Shown: one piece after another, positions 50,601-63,208 of the stretch
Layout: every line of letters starts with the position of its first letter
How positions within the stretch are numbered: the stretch's first letter is position 1
Assembly: GCA_904066235.2 (NCBI GenBank)
Contig: CAJFCV020000006.1
Span: 8,122,001-8,186,000, forward strand
Source: Bursaphelenchus xylophilus
Lineage: Eukaryota; Nematoda; Chromadorea; Rhabditida; Aphelenchoididae
Reading direction: 5' to 3'
Length of the DNA stretch: 64,000 nt
Position numbers and translations under genes: made by a program
Notes under the pieces: generated by a model
Databases searched by the model: none
The model's input: the letters and a program-made list of their open reading frames with translations, nothing else
Told to the model about the DNA's origin: nothing

Positions 50601-51567
50601 CCAATTCCAACTAGTCTGACGAATGGAAGGCCAGTTGGAGCTGTCGCCACAGTTCTAGCCAGTGTCCCAAAGCTCCATTCCATCCCGAACGAACCAGAGA
50701 TTGCCTTCCCAAGACCGTCGACAAATGGAAATCAAAACTCCGTTGCTCAAAATACAGTAACCCAACGTCCAAATAGTGGTCATCTAACAGTAAATTCGGT
50801 TGCGTCGGAGTTCCAAAAGAAGAATAGTGTCCCAGTTGGTCCAAGTTCTTCATTTTTGTCCGATACCAATACTTCCGGATATGGAACGACTAGAAGTACG
50901 ACGTCTTTTGACTCCTCGTATGGGTCGTTGAACTCATCGTCGGTCTCCCTTCTTCCTCCGCCATCGGAATTGCTGCTGAAGGGAAAGAAATCAAGCGTTG
51001 CCGGCTCCAGTAAGAGTAAGCGAATATAGATTTTTATTACGTTAGTTTCAGCTCCCACTGTGACTCAAGTTTTCTCATTAAATCACTCGAATTCGTCCTT
51101 CCAACCGAAACCTCCCATCCAAATTGTACCTCAACCCCAACCAATTCCATTCCTAACTCCAACTCCATTCGTTTACTCTCAAAGACCAGCTCAACAACAG
51201 ATTCAATCGGGTCCTTCAATTGATTTACACGACCTGGACATTGATAGAATGATCAGTGATGTCAAAAAGGGCGCGGATTTTGCTAGGTAACGTCTTATTT
51301 CGTTATATAAGCACAAGGAATGCTACAGATTAAGGGTGAAGTTTTTGTCAAGGTTATATTACACAGGATGATTTTTATTGTTTCAGCACTGACCAGTGCA
51401 CTAAGGCACTCCGCGCCAATGAATACGAAGTCCCCAGGGCAATTCAACATTTGAAATTGGAAAAGTTCATGGAACTGGGGCTCAGCCCCACCAAGGAAGC
51501 TGCCCAGACTCTCCTTCACAAACATAACTGGGATTTGAACGCAGCCGCGTGCAGTTTAGTCAAATGA
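47660..51567 (+). CDS. sid-3: ACK-family tyrosine kinase (SAM, kinase, SH3, CRIB-like, UBA)
   Basis: Eight exons (47660-47794, 47862-48830, 48868-48968, 49032-49453, 49515-49772, 49843-51009, 51052-51287, 51385-51567) join to 1,156 residues. Domains in order: SAM-like N-terminus (LTRISHFDVVTDDELK); kinase at about 105-370 with CAIKVL lysine, [14 protein letters not shown], activation-loop Tyr in ARFYEMSAQKKVPFAW; SH3 (EDFVSGDSECMEVNRGD, NEWFGQNL); a Cdc42-binding-like IHTGHGDIDQNRCWG; a long Ser/Pro/Gln/Asn-rich tail; and a C-terminal UBA (AIQHLKLEKFMELGLSPTKEAAQTLL). That is the full layout of ACK1/TNK2. C. elegans has two ACK-type kinases, SID-3 (needed for efficient import of silencing RNA) and ARK-1 (Ras-pathway brake). 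I favour SID-3 by the CRIB-like motif and length, but ARK-1 is possible. The glycine loop reads GEGTFA, not GxGxxG. Confidence 0.88.
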
Positions 51568-52109
51568 TCTCAACGTTTAATTTCATATCATGTATAGATT
51601 ACAAAACCAGGTTTAGATTACGGTTAATTTACAGACACCTTTCTGTTGTATTTATATTGTACATTGTATTTTATTAACCTTTAATATTAAGCTTGCTCAG
51701 AGTTCTATAAAATTTAATTTTTGTACGGTTTTCGGACAGACTTGAATTCAAGCCTTTCTTTTGTCTTAAATTACGTTTATTACCGTAAAATTATGGCAGA
51801 TGTAAAGATTTTTTGGGATTTGGCAAGACTTTTTGAGCAATGATCCGGGGACGGTGAGAAGAGCGACTTTTCGTATTTTACGAGACGAAAAGAGTGCTCT
51901 TGTCATGGACGCAACAACCATGTTAGAGGAGGTAAAATACAACTATATAGTAATGTAACAGATATTCGAAGAAAAGCACTGATTTTTGATGGATGACACA
52001 ACAATGACTTAGACTTTAAAATACAGTATCCTCATACATAAAATTCTTATGAATATTGCAACAAGAGACGAGATTATGGCGACGTAAAGGCTGTTAGATA
52101 AGGGAGATG
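51568..52109. other. Convergent 3' region of the ACK-type kinase and UNC-97
   Basis: Holds the two 3' UTRs. A stretch at about 51805-51930 reads as open coding-like sequence (SNDPGTVRRATFRILRDE, then SALVMDATTMLEE, followed by a GTAAAA donor-like site) but has no start codon context or partner exon. Confidence 0.45.
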
Positions 52110-53712
52110 TTATTTGGTCTTGGTCGGAGCGGGGGAGGCGCTTCTTCGTCGGATCGTGTCCACTTCTCGTTCCTTCAAGTTGTCCGAAATTCGTTTCTTG
52201 AGTTCGGTGGGGAAACGATCGTAGCATCGTTTACAGGTCGGTTTCATGTCAAATTCGTAAAATTTGGTTCTGAAATTTGACATTATAGTAGATCGTCATC
52301 AATTCTAATGCCTTGGTTTACTCTCCATTTAAATTTTGTTTCAAAGGAACAAGACAGGCTACCTTTAACGCTTTGACAACACATTCCCTTGACTTACTTT
52401 TGATCCAATTTCTTGTCGCAGAGTGTGCAGCTGAAGCATTTGACACACCAAGTTTTTCCGAGCGCCTGGAACACCTCCCCACCACATGGTTTCGAGCATC
52501 TGAAGCAGACCTTGCCGAACAGAAGATGGAAATGTTGTTCGCAATATGCCAGGCCCTTTCGTTCGTAATGTTTGTGTCCCATGAAGGGCTTTTCGCAGGT
52601 GGCACAGACGAAGTGCTGAAGAAATTAAAATAAATCATCGAATTGCAAGGATAAATTGGATTAATCGTAAGAAAAATTTTGTGTGATTCTCATTGCTTAC
52701 TTCAACATGCCAATTCTTTCCCAATGCTGTAACTACTCTTTCTTCGACTGGTCGATGACACGCACCGCAAATAGGGATTCCCATGGTATCGTGACATCTA
52801 AGACAATATAATTCTCCACCAATTTCCCTGGCGTCTTTAGTCAGCTCAACTCTGAAAGTAAAAAATTTACATACTTCAAACTTCTACCTTGTAATACCGT
52901 AATATACGCTTTGCAACCAATGTCATCAACTTACTCGCAGCGTTTGCACTTGAAATGATAAGGATGGTAACTGTCTCCCTTGAATTTGATGTGTTCATCC
53001 TCAATAATGGCATGACATTTGTGACAGACATAACGACCAGTGCCTGCAGCCTTTTCGATCTCGTTACATTCGCGGCAAAGTGCACGGCCAGCATTGCGGA
53101 GGAATCCAATGTCAGCCAAACACTTGGAACACATCTCACACGTAAAGCATTCGGGATGCCAGTTGGTGTTCATGGCTTTGATCACTCGGCCAACAATGAA
53201 TTCGTCTGGAAAGAACGCAGAATGTGTTTTAACATTGAATTTCATTAAAATCAAAGCCTATACAAACCATAAATTTCTGAATTTAAAGTACAATCAATGT
53301 AAAAAAAACTTACTGCATTTTCCGCAACAAGGAGCGTAGAGGACATGGAAGTCATGCTCACAGTACTTTCGGCCTTCAAATTCGTAGAAAATTCCATCTT
53401 CAAAGGGCAAGAAACATTGGGAACATCTAAAATCCCGTTTTAAAATTCAAATCTAAATGCTGAATGACAAGAAAAAACAATGATTTTGAAATTTCTTGCA
53501 ATCGTAATTTTACAGCTCTATCTAAAGTTGTAACCTCAAAAATTAAAGCCCACTCACACAAAACATTCTCCATGCCAGACCTGTCCATTCGAGTTGACAA
53601 TCTGTTCCGTCGGCCCAAATCCCTCACCACAGCGAAGACAAACAAAGTTGTCTATGTCTGCACTGAGGGTCCCATTCACCAGGCCATTCATCTGATCCAT
53701 CTGCACTCCCAT
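52110..53712 (-). CDS. unc-97: UNC-97/PINCH, five-LIM-domain focal-adhesion adaptor
   Basis: PINCH binds integrin-linked kinase through LIM1 and joins it to parvin at muscle and cell-matrix attachments. The five LIM domains are all present: [115 protein letters not shown]. The C-terminal tail is [20 protein letters not shown], then a basic end. Each has the zinc-binding Cys/His spacing. Length is about 345 residues, as usual for the family. The start codon at 53712 follows a pyrimidine tract and TTTTTTAG acceptor six bases away, a good site for spliced-leader addition. No alterations were seen. Confidence 0.95.
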
Positions 53713-55219
53713 TAATGGCTAAAAAAGGTTGTATTACAGGAAACTGAAGACTAAAACAATGACACGAGTAAAGCATAACGGACTTAAATGTCAGGAAATA
53801 TTGGCAAAGTGAGAGTAATAGCTTAATTGTAAGTATAAAGTATTGCATTTCTGAGCTATGATGATAAAGGTCTTGGTATTTATACTTGATTTTTTGATGA
53901 CCAAGTATAATATAGTTTGTATTTTCGTGTGAAAGAGAGGTTCGTAATTTCAAAAACATTCAGAAAATGTCAAAAAAAGAGGATTGAAAAACTCCGGGAA
54001 GGAACGGCTGTTCGATTTTGTATTATCTTGAGTCCTGCAAAGCAAAAAATGGAAGAACTTGATGATTAAAAGGCACATTTTTTGAATTAAATTAACAATG
54101 CCATAGACCTTGAAGTGATTGCTGTTTTTATTTATGGCAATCATTCCATTGAAAATAAGAAAAGCTGTCTTTGATCGTAACAAAAATGAATCATCACTCT
54201 TTTCTACTCGAAAATAATGTAAAATCATGGCTCGAAGAGGAGAAGAGAGAGATTCAAGATCTCTATTATACACATAATGCGCCATGTAACCTTATATGGG
54301 CCGAAAATACGCGGGTATTTAATTACAAGCGGTAATTTGAAGATAAAAGAATACAGTTTTTACTTGAAAAGAGAAGTAAAAGAAGAGTAATGAGCAATGA
54401 AAAACAAAGGAAATCGCCCAAGCTTTAGCTCCCGGCCTCCGATTAAGCCCACCCCCTCAGGGCAAAAGTAAAACGAGTAAGCGCCAAAGTCAGCGAAAGC
54501 GATTCAGAAGGCCTTTATTAAATAATTCCGTATCGGCCTCTGACTTACAATCAGAGCAAAACATTCGCAACGCATTCAGATTCCTCCTTCCGCGATCCCA
54601 GTTTTCCACAAAATTATTGGCCAAAAACGGGGCCAAAGGGCCCGGTGGGGAATGGTGGGAAAAGGTAGGCGGAAGAGAGATCCCGGCGATCGAAGCCAGT
54701 GGGAGCGGCTTTTTCTCGAGTCAGTTGTTCGAACCGCCGACCTTTCTCTCGCCGTGCCTTCATTCTCCCCGCCCTCTCTCTTCTCGCGATCTACTCCTTT
54801 TCGCGATATTTTGTTTTTTTTCTCTTGTGTTCTCTCCATGTGTATGCTCTCTATTCTCGGCTCTCTTTCGGTCCCTTTACTTCTCATTTTCCCTCGGCCT
54901 CTCTTCGTTTCGTCCATTCTATTCTCTTCCTTTTTCCCGTTATTCATCAGACTCATCAAAATTTCTCTCTCGCTCTCTTATTTTCGCATTATCCTTTCCC
55001 TCCACTCCTGGTTTCTCTCTTCGGTTTCCGTTTTATCTTCATTTTTTTGACTTTGTTTCAGATTTATGGCCAAATTGTTGGTTTGGGGCCGGGATTTGTT
55101 ATAGCCACCCGAAAAGTTTGATAGAACTTCATTTTCCCAACAAATAACAACAAACAAGATGGGTAATCTATTAAACTATAACATTCAATGGGGCAACAAG
55201 TCAAAGGAGGGCTCGTTGA
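53713..55219. other. Intergenic region with a strongly pyrimidine-rich block
   Basis: No gene was recognised in 1.5 kb. From about 54720 to 55060 the + strand is almost entirely C and T in long runs and ends in TTTGTTTCAG before a short ATG frame of 12 codons (about 55066-55104). An AP-2-like word (CCCC-TCA-GGGC) is at 54453. The block may be a promoter or leader, but no coding gene follows on the + strand. Confidence 0.45.
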
Positions 55220-58200
55220 TCACAGACCGATGGACTCTAGACCGTATCCTGATACAAGAGCGTTATTTCTAAAAAATTTGCATAGTCTAAACTGCTTCTA
55301 ACATTGTAAACTACAAGATACTGATGAAAACTTACGTTTTCTTGATCTTCACAACCTTTGATGGATCCGCAATGACCAACGGCACAATTTTCTTGCCTTC
55401 CAATGTGCTCTAAACACACATACAATACAAAAAACTTGTCAAAAATACCTTTATAAAATCATATTCAGTGATAACCATCGTCCGATCCAAAGAAATCGTG
55501 ATTATTTCCACCGAATCGTTTTTCTTTTCCAAATGTATATCTAAAATTCCATTTCACATCGTTTAAAAACACACCAGTGATTGTAGAGACATGGATAATC
55601 TGACTGGGACCTTTCTGCATCTCTCCATTTTTCATTACCAATATGGATAAAGTGCCCGAGACCGATCCAACAAACACCAAATGGAAATCTTCAACTTTGA
55701 TGGCGTTTACCACGGACAATGGATTTCTTTCCACCAAAAATCTGCTATTTTCTTCACCCTACAAAGAAAAAATAGTATTTGCGTCATCCTCGCTCACATT
55801 ACAGTACACCAAGACCTCGCCGACCGTGTTGATGGCCAAAATTTGATTGTATTTTAGAAACTTCACATCCACAAAGCTCCAAATCTCTTCCGTTTTGAAT
55901 TCCGCAATCTCTTTTATTAATCTAACAGTACTGTTAAAGTACAGTAAACTAAAAAAATAATTTTTGTATACTGTAACTTACGTAACGACTCCATCTCCTC
56001 CCAGAACAGCCAATGAATAGCCGTGATCTCTTTGGCAAATATCCACCGAGATCAATCGAAAATCATTGGGGAAACACTTGGAGCAAAGGAAGATGAGTTC
56101 ATCACCTAAAACAATATAATAAATTTGATAAAAACATTACCCTCCACACTCCAGCAAATGACTTCGCCCCTTCCACCCACAGTAACCACTAAATTATCGC
56201 AGGATGTGACGTTATGAACACTTGATAATGGCCGTTCGGATACTTGGAGGACGTTGATGGTATCTAAAAAAGTCAAAACTTGATTAAATGAACGCCAACT
56301 TACTCTTTTCTTGATCATATTCATTCAAAATAACCTTGGTATCATTTCCACCAGTAACAAACTTGACTTTAGAGGTGTTTTCTCTCTTTTTTTCGTCGAT
56401 AACTGCAAGAACTGTGGTCTCGCTGGAGTGGAAAGGACCCTGAAGGCATTCATTACCCACGAATTATAATTTCTTACCTCCAAAAAATCAATTTTCGTCG
56501 AATAGCATTGTGCAGTATATAAAATTCCTTTTTGGATGTACTCGAATGTCATGTTTCTTACATCAAACCACCAGATTCGATGCCCTCCACCACAATGGAC
56601 TTCTGATTCGATCAGAAAAGTCTTCATGTTGACAATTACAAATTTGCCCTGAAAATGTAAAAAATGGCAAAAATGTAAACTTACACCGTGAAATCCAATC
56701 AAATAACTGTATTCGCCATTATTGACAACTTTGCAAGGCCATTCGATAGTAGCTCTGACGCAAATCATCTCTAGACGCCTGTAACTGTAGGACCATTCCG
56801 TGAGACTTCCATCCTTTCCGAGGGAGACAATCTTATCGTTCATCTTCTCAATAAATAATATCGACTCCTTCTTATGGGCTTTGGGAACTGTCAAAGAAAC
56901 CTGAAAATAACATTACATTACCTCAAAGATAAATCATCAAATACTGAAACATAAATTTAGCGTTACCTTCCATCCCTCCTTTTCCACCACCAAGATTGTG
57001 CCCTTTGTTGTTCCAAGAATAAAGGCTTCTCCCAGATCGAATCCAGAGGAAATCCGATGTCTCGATGGTATGGCAACATTTCCAATTTCAACTGGCTCAT
57101 CGTTTTTTATCTCAAATACATGCTTCAAAAAATTTTTCGTAAATAAACACATCAGACTTACACACTCGTCTTTCTCATCGGATATCAAAACATAATTGCC
57201 TGTCAGAATAAGGGAAATAACGGAGTAATACAGTTTTACCGATGAGTAAAGTGGTTTTGACGCTGCAAATAAAAAACAGATTTTGTTGAAGACATATATG
57301 AATACATTACCATTGACATAGTAAAGACGATTCTCTTCTGCAACAATAACTTCCATTCCTTTTCCCAGTCGACTCAAGGTATTAAACTTGAGAGGGGCTT
57401 TAGAAATCAAGACCGTTGTTTCAGCCTCCCCATTTCCTTTCTTACGATACAATACGAGCTCTCTACAAATCAACTAAGAATAATTTAAAACAACATTACC
57501 TTGAGTCATTGATGAAAACGGAATTGTCATCGTCCAATCGGCAAAGGGAACGAACCGTAAAATCGAGCTTGTTTTCTGTCACCTTATACCTTTCTTTGGG
57601 TATGATCACTTGTATCAATGACCCTGTAGCGGTTCCCGCCAACTAAATCATTATTAATGAGAAGTTATTCAAACCTAAAAATTTATGACAAATAAAACTC
57701 AAAATCCCCTTACCAAGGCATCTTCAAAAGCTAATAGACTCCGAATCGGCCCTCCGGACACTTGAATTGACTGCTTCAACTTGAGTTCGCCATCAAATTC
57801 CCAAATACAAATCATTTCATCATAACCACCAGTGAAAATACGGCCATCGGAAGATACTGTGAGAGCCAATGGTCTTGCCGAATGCCCATAGCCCTTTGAT
57901 ATGACTTCTCCATCGGTATTCCAAACAGTCAGACTTCTATCATCTGATATAGAATATAAATGATGATCATGCAGATAGATACCAAATATCATCCCCTAAA
58001 ATTAAAAAATTCAGAAAGTATCTATATAGAGTGAAATAAGCAAAAAGAGGCTTACCTTGTGCCCTTTGAATGGTGTTAAATTCCATTCATGATCGACTCT
58101 CTTGAAAGATACGACATCTCCAAAAACATTACCACAATAAACAGTCAAATTCTCCCAAAGATCTCCAGCAATCACTGCACAAAATCTAAAAATAAACAAT

Positions 58201-58716
58201 CTTCTCCAAAATTCTACGCCAATTCGACAAAATGGCAAACGCAACTTACAGTATACCCAAACCTTCCAATTCGACTTTCTCTTCTTCTTTAAGCGTTGTT
58301 CCATCTCGGCCATAATGAAATAAAACATTGTGACTGGTCAAGACAACAACACTTCCATCACCGAGGATCTTTACAGCTGATATCCAGTCAGAAAATCGGA
58401 GCCGATGGAGAATACGGTAGTCTTTGATCCAAACCAGTTCACGTTCGCCGAAACAGACGAGATCTAAAAAATAAAACATAACCGCAAACGCTTACCATGA
58501 TAATTAGTGCAGTCAGCTAGGATTCCGTAGGTGTTGAAGCCATTTTCGTCAAAAATCTTCGATTTCTTGACTGATTTTGGGGAAGAATTTCGGAATTCGA
58601 TTGAATTTCCATTACCTAAATAGTTTAAATAAAATTAAAATAAGCTTATAGTTACCACAGATGTATCTCGACTCTCCTTGTTTACAAAAACATAACCTGG
58701 GACCCACAATCGCCAT
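55220..58716 (-). CDS. WD40-repeat protein, WDR6/Rtt10-like
   Basis: WDR6 partners the FTSJ1 methyltransferase in 2'-O-methylation of tRNA anticodon loops. I read about 13-14 exons, roughly 950 residues. The clearest block is MIFGIYLHDHHLYSISDDRSLTVW with GYGHSARPLALTVSSDGRI then CIWEFDG, the WDR6-type pair of repeats. More distant WD-like strands occur through the rest (ESILFIEKMNDKIVSLGKDGSL; KFVTGGNDTKVILNEYD). The start (58716) gives MAIVGPRLCFCK. Near the 3' end, a 34-nt intron (near 55528-55561) restores a frame containing IHLEKKNDSVEIITISLDRTM. The last exon is uncertain: reading through the donor near 55335 gives an earlier stop, while splicing ends at 55220. The WD40 call is firm; the WDR6 call is moderate. 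Confidence 0.72.
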
Positions 58717-59677
58717 TGTGGATCAAGAAATACATAAATTTATTTGAATTTGAATTTTCAAACTTCCGCGAGTTGCGCCCTAGAAATATTAGAGTACGAG
58801 AAAGTGAACTGGTTGATGAGTCTGAACCTCCAATGTTATTCAGGACTAGCGGAAAATTTTAACATCTTGTACAGAAGGATTTCATTTTTGCACTTCCGGC
58901 GCCTTATCTAAACGCATATTACTTTTTCGGTCACTATAAATTTTTGGGATTTTGCAATCTTTCCTTTCCGTTCGCCGTTCGCCGCACGTCAAGAAATTGC
59001 GGGCATTGCAAAGGTTCTCACAGCGAAAAAAAATTCATAAAACCTGTCATCCAAATTGCACATAACAACAATTTTTAACCTAATTTTTTTAATGGGAACT
59101 CTAGGGAGTACTACTAGTCGTATACAACTGTTTTTTATACCGCTGGTACATTCTAAATGGGTGTCATCGTGACGCATTTTCTGAACATGGTTCGAGCTAG
59201 GCTAAAAATAGTGCAAATTTCAAGGCCAACTATCAAAAAAACTGTCCCATCAAGCGGGACGGGACCGGTGTAGATACTCGAAGAACAGTTTAAGGATTTT
59301 TTTGACGTGGAGCCTATACCTCCTTCCAGTGCTCTCTGACTCGGTATCGTCGATACAAACTTTTATTTAGACGTTGTATTCTTCGCCATGGAAAACTGTC
59401 AAAATACTACGATTATGGGTATATTTTGGTTCTATTAGCTTAAGCAGCTCTCGAGCTTTCTATTGGTATCAATATCTTGTGATTTACTATTAATCTTTAT
59501 GTCAAAATATTGCAAACCATTTGGACAAAAACGGATTTGCACAGGGCAGAATGCCAAAAAAAATTCTAGGCTTTTTCATTGGGCGCCCGTTTTTCTTTTA
59601 TTTTTTCTTGACGTGCGCCGCTCGAATTTATTTTTATTTTCTTTGCAAACGAGATTTTTCCTAGGTTTGTAAACAAT
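58717..59677. other. Divergent region between the WDR6-like and macro-domain genes
   Basis: No exon or RNA gene was recognised in about 960 bp. Promoters of both neighbours should lie here. No notable repeat was seen. Confidence 0.5.
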
Positions 59678-60441
59678 ATGAGTCGTTTGCAGTGGTTGAA
59701 AGGAGACATTACTAAACTCGATGTGGATGTGATTGTCAATGCTGCGAATAGAAGTCTGCTGGGAGGTAAGTGTCAATATATAGAGGTGTTCCTTTGTTTA
59801 GAGCATACATTTACGGTATTACTCATACTGTTCGCTGCTTTTTCTTGACTCATGAACTGAAAATATGAAAGTATTTGATGTGGATTAATGTCTATAGCTT
59901 TGTTTAATTTACCAAATGTAATATTTTATTGTTGCTTTTAGGTGGAGGTGTTGATGGAGCGATCCATCGGGCCGCTGGTCCGAGACTTCTCGAGGAATGT
60001 AAAACGCTGGGTGGTTGTCAATTCGGAGAGGCCAAGATTACCAAAGGATACGATCTCCCTTATGCAAAGTTTATTATTCATACAGTCGGTCCTATCATTC
60101 GATCCAATACCGTGAGTGATGAACAGCGTGAATTGCTGAGGAACTGTTACTGGAACTCGTTGGAATTAGCGAAAAAGTACAATCTAAAGTCAATCGTAAG
60201 TGCTTGTTCTTATTTTTTATATAAATTTAGGCGTTCCCCTGTATTTCCACTGGCGTTTATTCATTTCCTCAAGACTTGGCCTGCGATATTGTGATTGACA
60301 CCGCCAATGATTGGATCAGGAAGAACTCGGATTATATTGTAAGTTAAAACCTTGAGAAAACAATCTTTTCAGATTCACATAATTTTTTGCCTCTTCAATG
60401 ACATTGATGTCGAACTGTATAAGAAGAAGCTCGGTGACTAA
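59678..60441 (+). CDS. Macro-domain protein, MacroD-type ADP-ribose hydrolase
   Basis: Four exons (59678-59765, 59942-60195, 60231-60338, 60373-60441) give 172 residues, a single macro domain. MacroD proteins bind ADP-ribose and remove mono-ADP-ribose from proteins or hydrolyse O-acetyl-ADP-ribose. Visible motifs: [19 protein letters not shown], the glycine-rich loop [15 protein letters not shown] (with the catalytic-loop Asp), [23 protein letters not shown], and [13 protein letters not shown] for the diphosphate loop. The last exon completes the fold ([20 protein letters not shown]). Nothing is missing. It lies 456 bp upstream of UNC-18 on the same strand. Confidence 0.92.
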
Positions 60442-60897
60442 GTGATAACACGAAACTCCATTGATGAAAACGGATATTAAAACCTACGGTGTCTTATTTT
60501 TCCCATTTTAATTAATTATACCTTAATTTTCAGTATTCCTATATTATTCACGCTGTGTATTCATATTTGGATTGAATAAATATTTGTTTCCCCCTTTCTC
60601 CTTTATATTATTCATGTCGTTGTTTCGAAACCGAATACTTTTTTTGTTGAGAGGAAGCGAAACCAGTTCGAAAAGCATTTATAAAGTGCGTTGATTCCCG
60701 GCTTCGCTTTCCGACCGAATCCGCTCCCATATTTTTTGTGAGGTCCGTTTTTGCCGGCCCAATGCATTGGCCCTTTTTTGGCCTTGTCCCCTCAGGGCTT
60801 TCGGCTCCGCTTTTCCCAATATTTTTGGTGCTTTTTGCCCTCAAGCAGTCTCGATTTGATTCTCGTCGTTTCAGAAGGCTCGAGAAAACGCGCGGAT
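60442..60897 (+). promoter_or_regulatory. UNC-18 upstream region and pyrimidine-rich leader
   Basis: A TATA-like TTATAAAG lies near 60677. It is followed by a T/C-rich leader to about 60890 and an AP-2-like word (CCCC-TCA-GGGC, 60788-60798). The macro-domain gene's 3' UTR with AATAAA (about 60576) occupies the left part. Promoter role is inferred from position. Confidence 0.4.
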
Positions 60898-63208
60898 ATG
60901 ACGCTAAAGGAAATCGTCGGAAGAAGTAAGTCTAATTACTAATTCAATTACTTTTAATTATCAAATTTCCGTGAAATTTGGCGTAGCAGTGAGTTTTAAA
61001 CGTGGTTCGATGGGAAGGAACGTGGTTTAAAGAGAATAGAGAAAGTTGGTATGGAAAAGGGTTAAACAATTCATTTTCTTAATGGATTTTCTTTGAAATT
61101 CTAATATTTTTGGTCCAAGTTCGGGTGAACTAAACAAAAAGCGGTATTATTTTAAATGAAAACTAATCACTTTTCTTTTCAGAACTTCTGGACGATGTGA
61201 TAAAACCGCTACACAAGCCCGGAGGGGGCGCTTGGAATGTGCTGATCGTCGATAAGCTGGGAATGAGAATGCTGAGTGCTTGTTGTAAGATGCATGATGT
61301 CATGGCAGAAGGCATCACTATCGTGGAAGATCTGAACAAACGCCGGGAGCCTTTACCGGCCTTGGATGCCATATATCTGATATCCCCTACCAAGGATTCT
61401 ATCGAGAAGTTCCTTCAGGATTTTAGTGGCCGAGTCCAATACAAACGGGCTCATCTCTTCTTGACCGAAAGTTGTCCCGACAATTTATTTACCATGGTGT
61501 CCAGAAGTCAAGCAGCAAAATATTTGCAGAACTTTAAGGAAATTAATGTCGCTTTCACTCCATATGAAAGCCAGGTCTTTGTTTTGGACTCTCCAGATAC
61601 ATTCCCATTGTATTATAATCCAGTTCGACAGCCAAATGCATTAACTCCGCATTTGGAGAGGATCGCCGCACAAATTGCAACAGTATGTGCGACTTTGGGA
61701 GAATATCCAGCGATCAGGTAATTGCTTTTATATCATTTTTGGGTTTTTAGGTACCTAAAAGTATTGTAAATTCCGAATTCATTCATATCCATTATGAGTT
61801 TGATGGATAAGCTTCCATTCTTACAGATATCGGTCCGACTTTGAACGAAATGTGGAGCTGGGCCATCTGGTCGAACAAAAACTGGCCGCTTATAAAGCCG
61901 AAGATCTGAGCATGGGAGACGGCGCTGATAAAGCCCGTTCTCAGTTGATTATCATCGACAGAGGCTTCGACGGGATCACTCCCGTCCTCCATGAACTCAC
62001 CCTCCAAGCGATGTGTCACGATCTTCTGGGAATCGAAAACGACGTCTACAGGTATGAAACTGGAGGTGGAGAAAGTGTAGAAAAGGAGGTCCTTCTCGAT
62101 GAAAATGATGATTTGTGGGTGGAGAATCGACACAAACATATTGCTGATGTTTCCAAGGATGTAAGTTACGGTGTTAAGCATTCGTTTTCCGGAATTTTTA
62201 AGTTTGTATTAAGTTGTGGTGATTGTTGTTTTAGGTGACAACGGGACTCAAAAAGTTCAGTGAGCACAAGAAGATGCCTTCGGATGCAAAGTCCTTGAAA
62301 GATTTGTCTATGATGATTAAGAAAATGCCTCAATATCAGAAGGAACTCAACAAATTCAGCACTCATTTCCATCTAGCTGAAGAATGTATGAAACGCTACA
62401 GTAATGGAGTCGACAAATTATGCAAAGTAGAGCAAGATCTGGCCATGGGAATGGATGCAGAAGGAGAGAGAATAAAAGATCCCACCAAGATCATGGTCCC
62501 CTTGTTGATTGATCCAGCTGTCAAAGAGGAAGATCGAATTCGGTTGATCTTGTTGTATATCATCTCCAAGAACGGTGTAACCGACGAGAATCTGAACAAA
62601 CTTCTTCAACATGCCAATATCCCTATGAGTGAGAAGGAAACGATCACCAATGCGTCACTTTTGGGACTCAATATTACAATTGATGTAAGTATAATACAGA
62701 TTAGTGGATATTGTGATTTTTAGCAAGGAAAACGTCGCGTATGGACACCCACCAGACGAGAAAGGATCAATGAGAGGATTTATCAGTCATCTAGATGGGT
62801 TCCCATCATCAAAGACATTATGGAAGACGCAATTGATGAGAAGTTGGACACAAAACACTTCCCTTATCTGGCTGGAAGACAAGTTCAGTCGTCTTACAGG
62901 TCAAAGTAAGGATCATAAGGCTGTTAGAAATTGATCTTTATTAACTGTCGTACTGTATACTTGCGTTTAGAGCCCCAACCTCGGCCCGTTATGGTCAATG
63001 GCACAAGGATCAGAGGAATTCGCAGATGCGTTCAGGCCCCCGATTGATAATTTATATCGTGGGTGGGCTCACGTACTCCGAGATGAGAGCAGCATACGAA
63101 GTAACTCGAGCCCAGAAGGCGTGGGAAGTTATCATTGGCTCCGATCAGATCGTTACCCCCACCAAATTCCTGGCCAATCTCCGTGATCTCAGCAAACCCC
63201 ATGAGTAA
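60898..63208 (+). CDS. unc-18: UNC-18 (Munc18/STXBP1), syntaxin-binding SM protein
   Basis: UNC-18 binds syntaxin and organises SNARE assembly for synaptic-vesicle fusion. Six exons (60898-60925, 61183-61717, 61827-62160, 62235-62684, 62724-62899, 62971-63208) give 586 residues, about the size of the C. elegans protein. Near-invariant segments are present: [174 protein letters not shown]. The first exon codes only [10 protein letters not shown]. The call is secure; no loss of key regions. Confidence 0.97.

Noticed and set aside
54576..55147. Overlapping long open frames on both strands
   Set aside because: They arise from the pyrimidine-rich block, which lacks stop codons; the predicted proteins are only Ser/Phe/Leu or Arg/Glu repeats.
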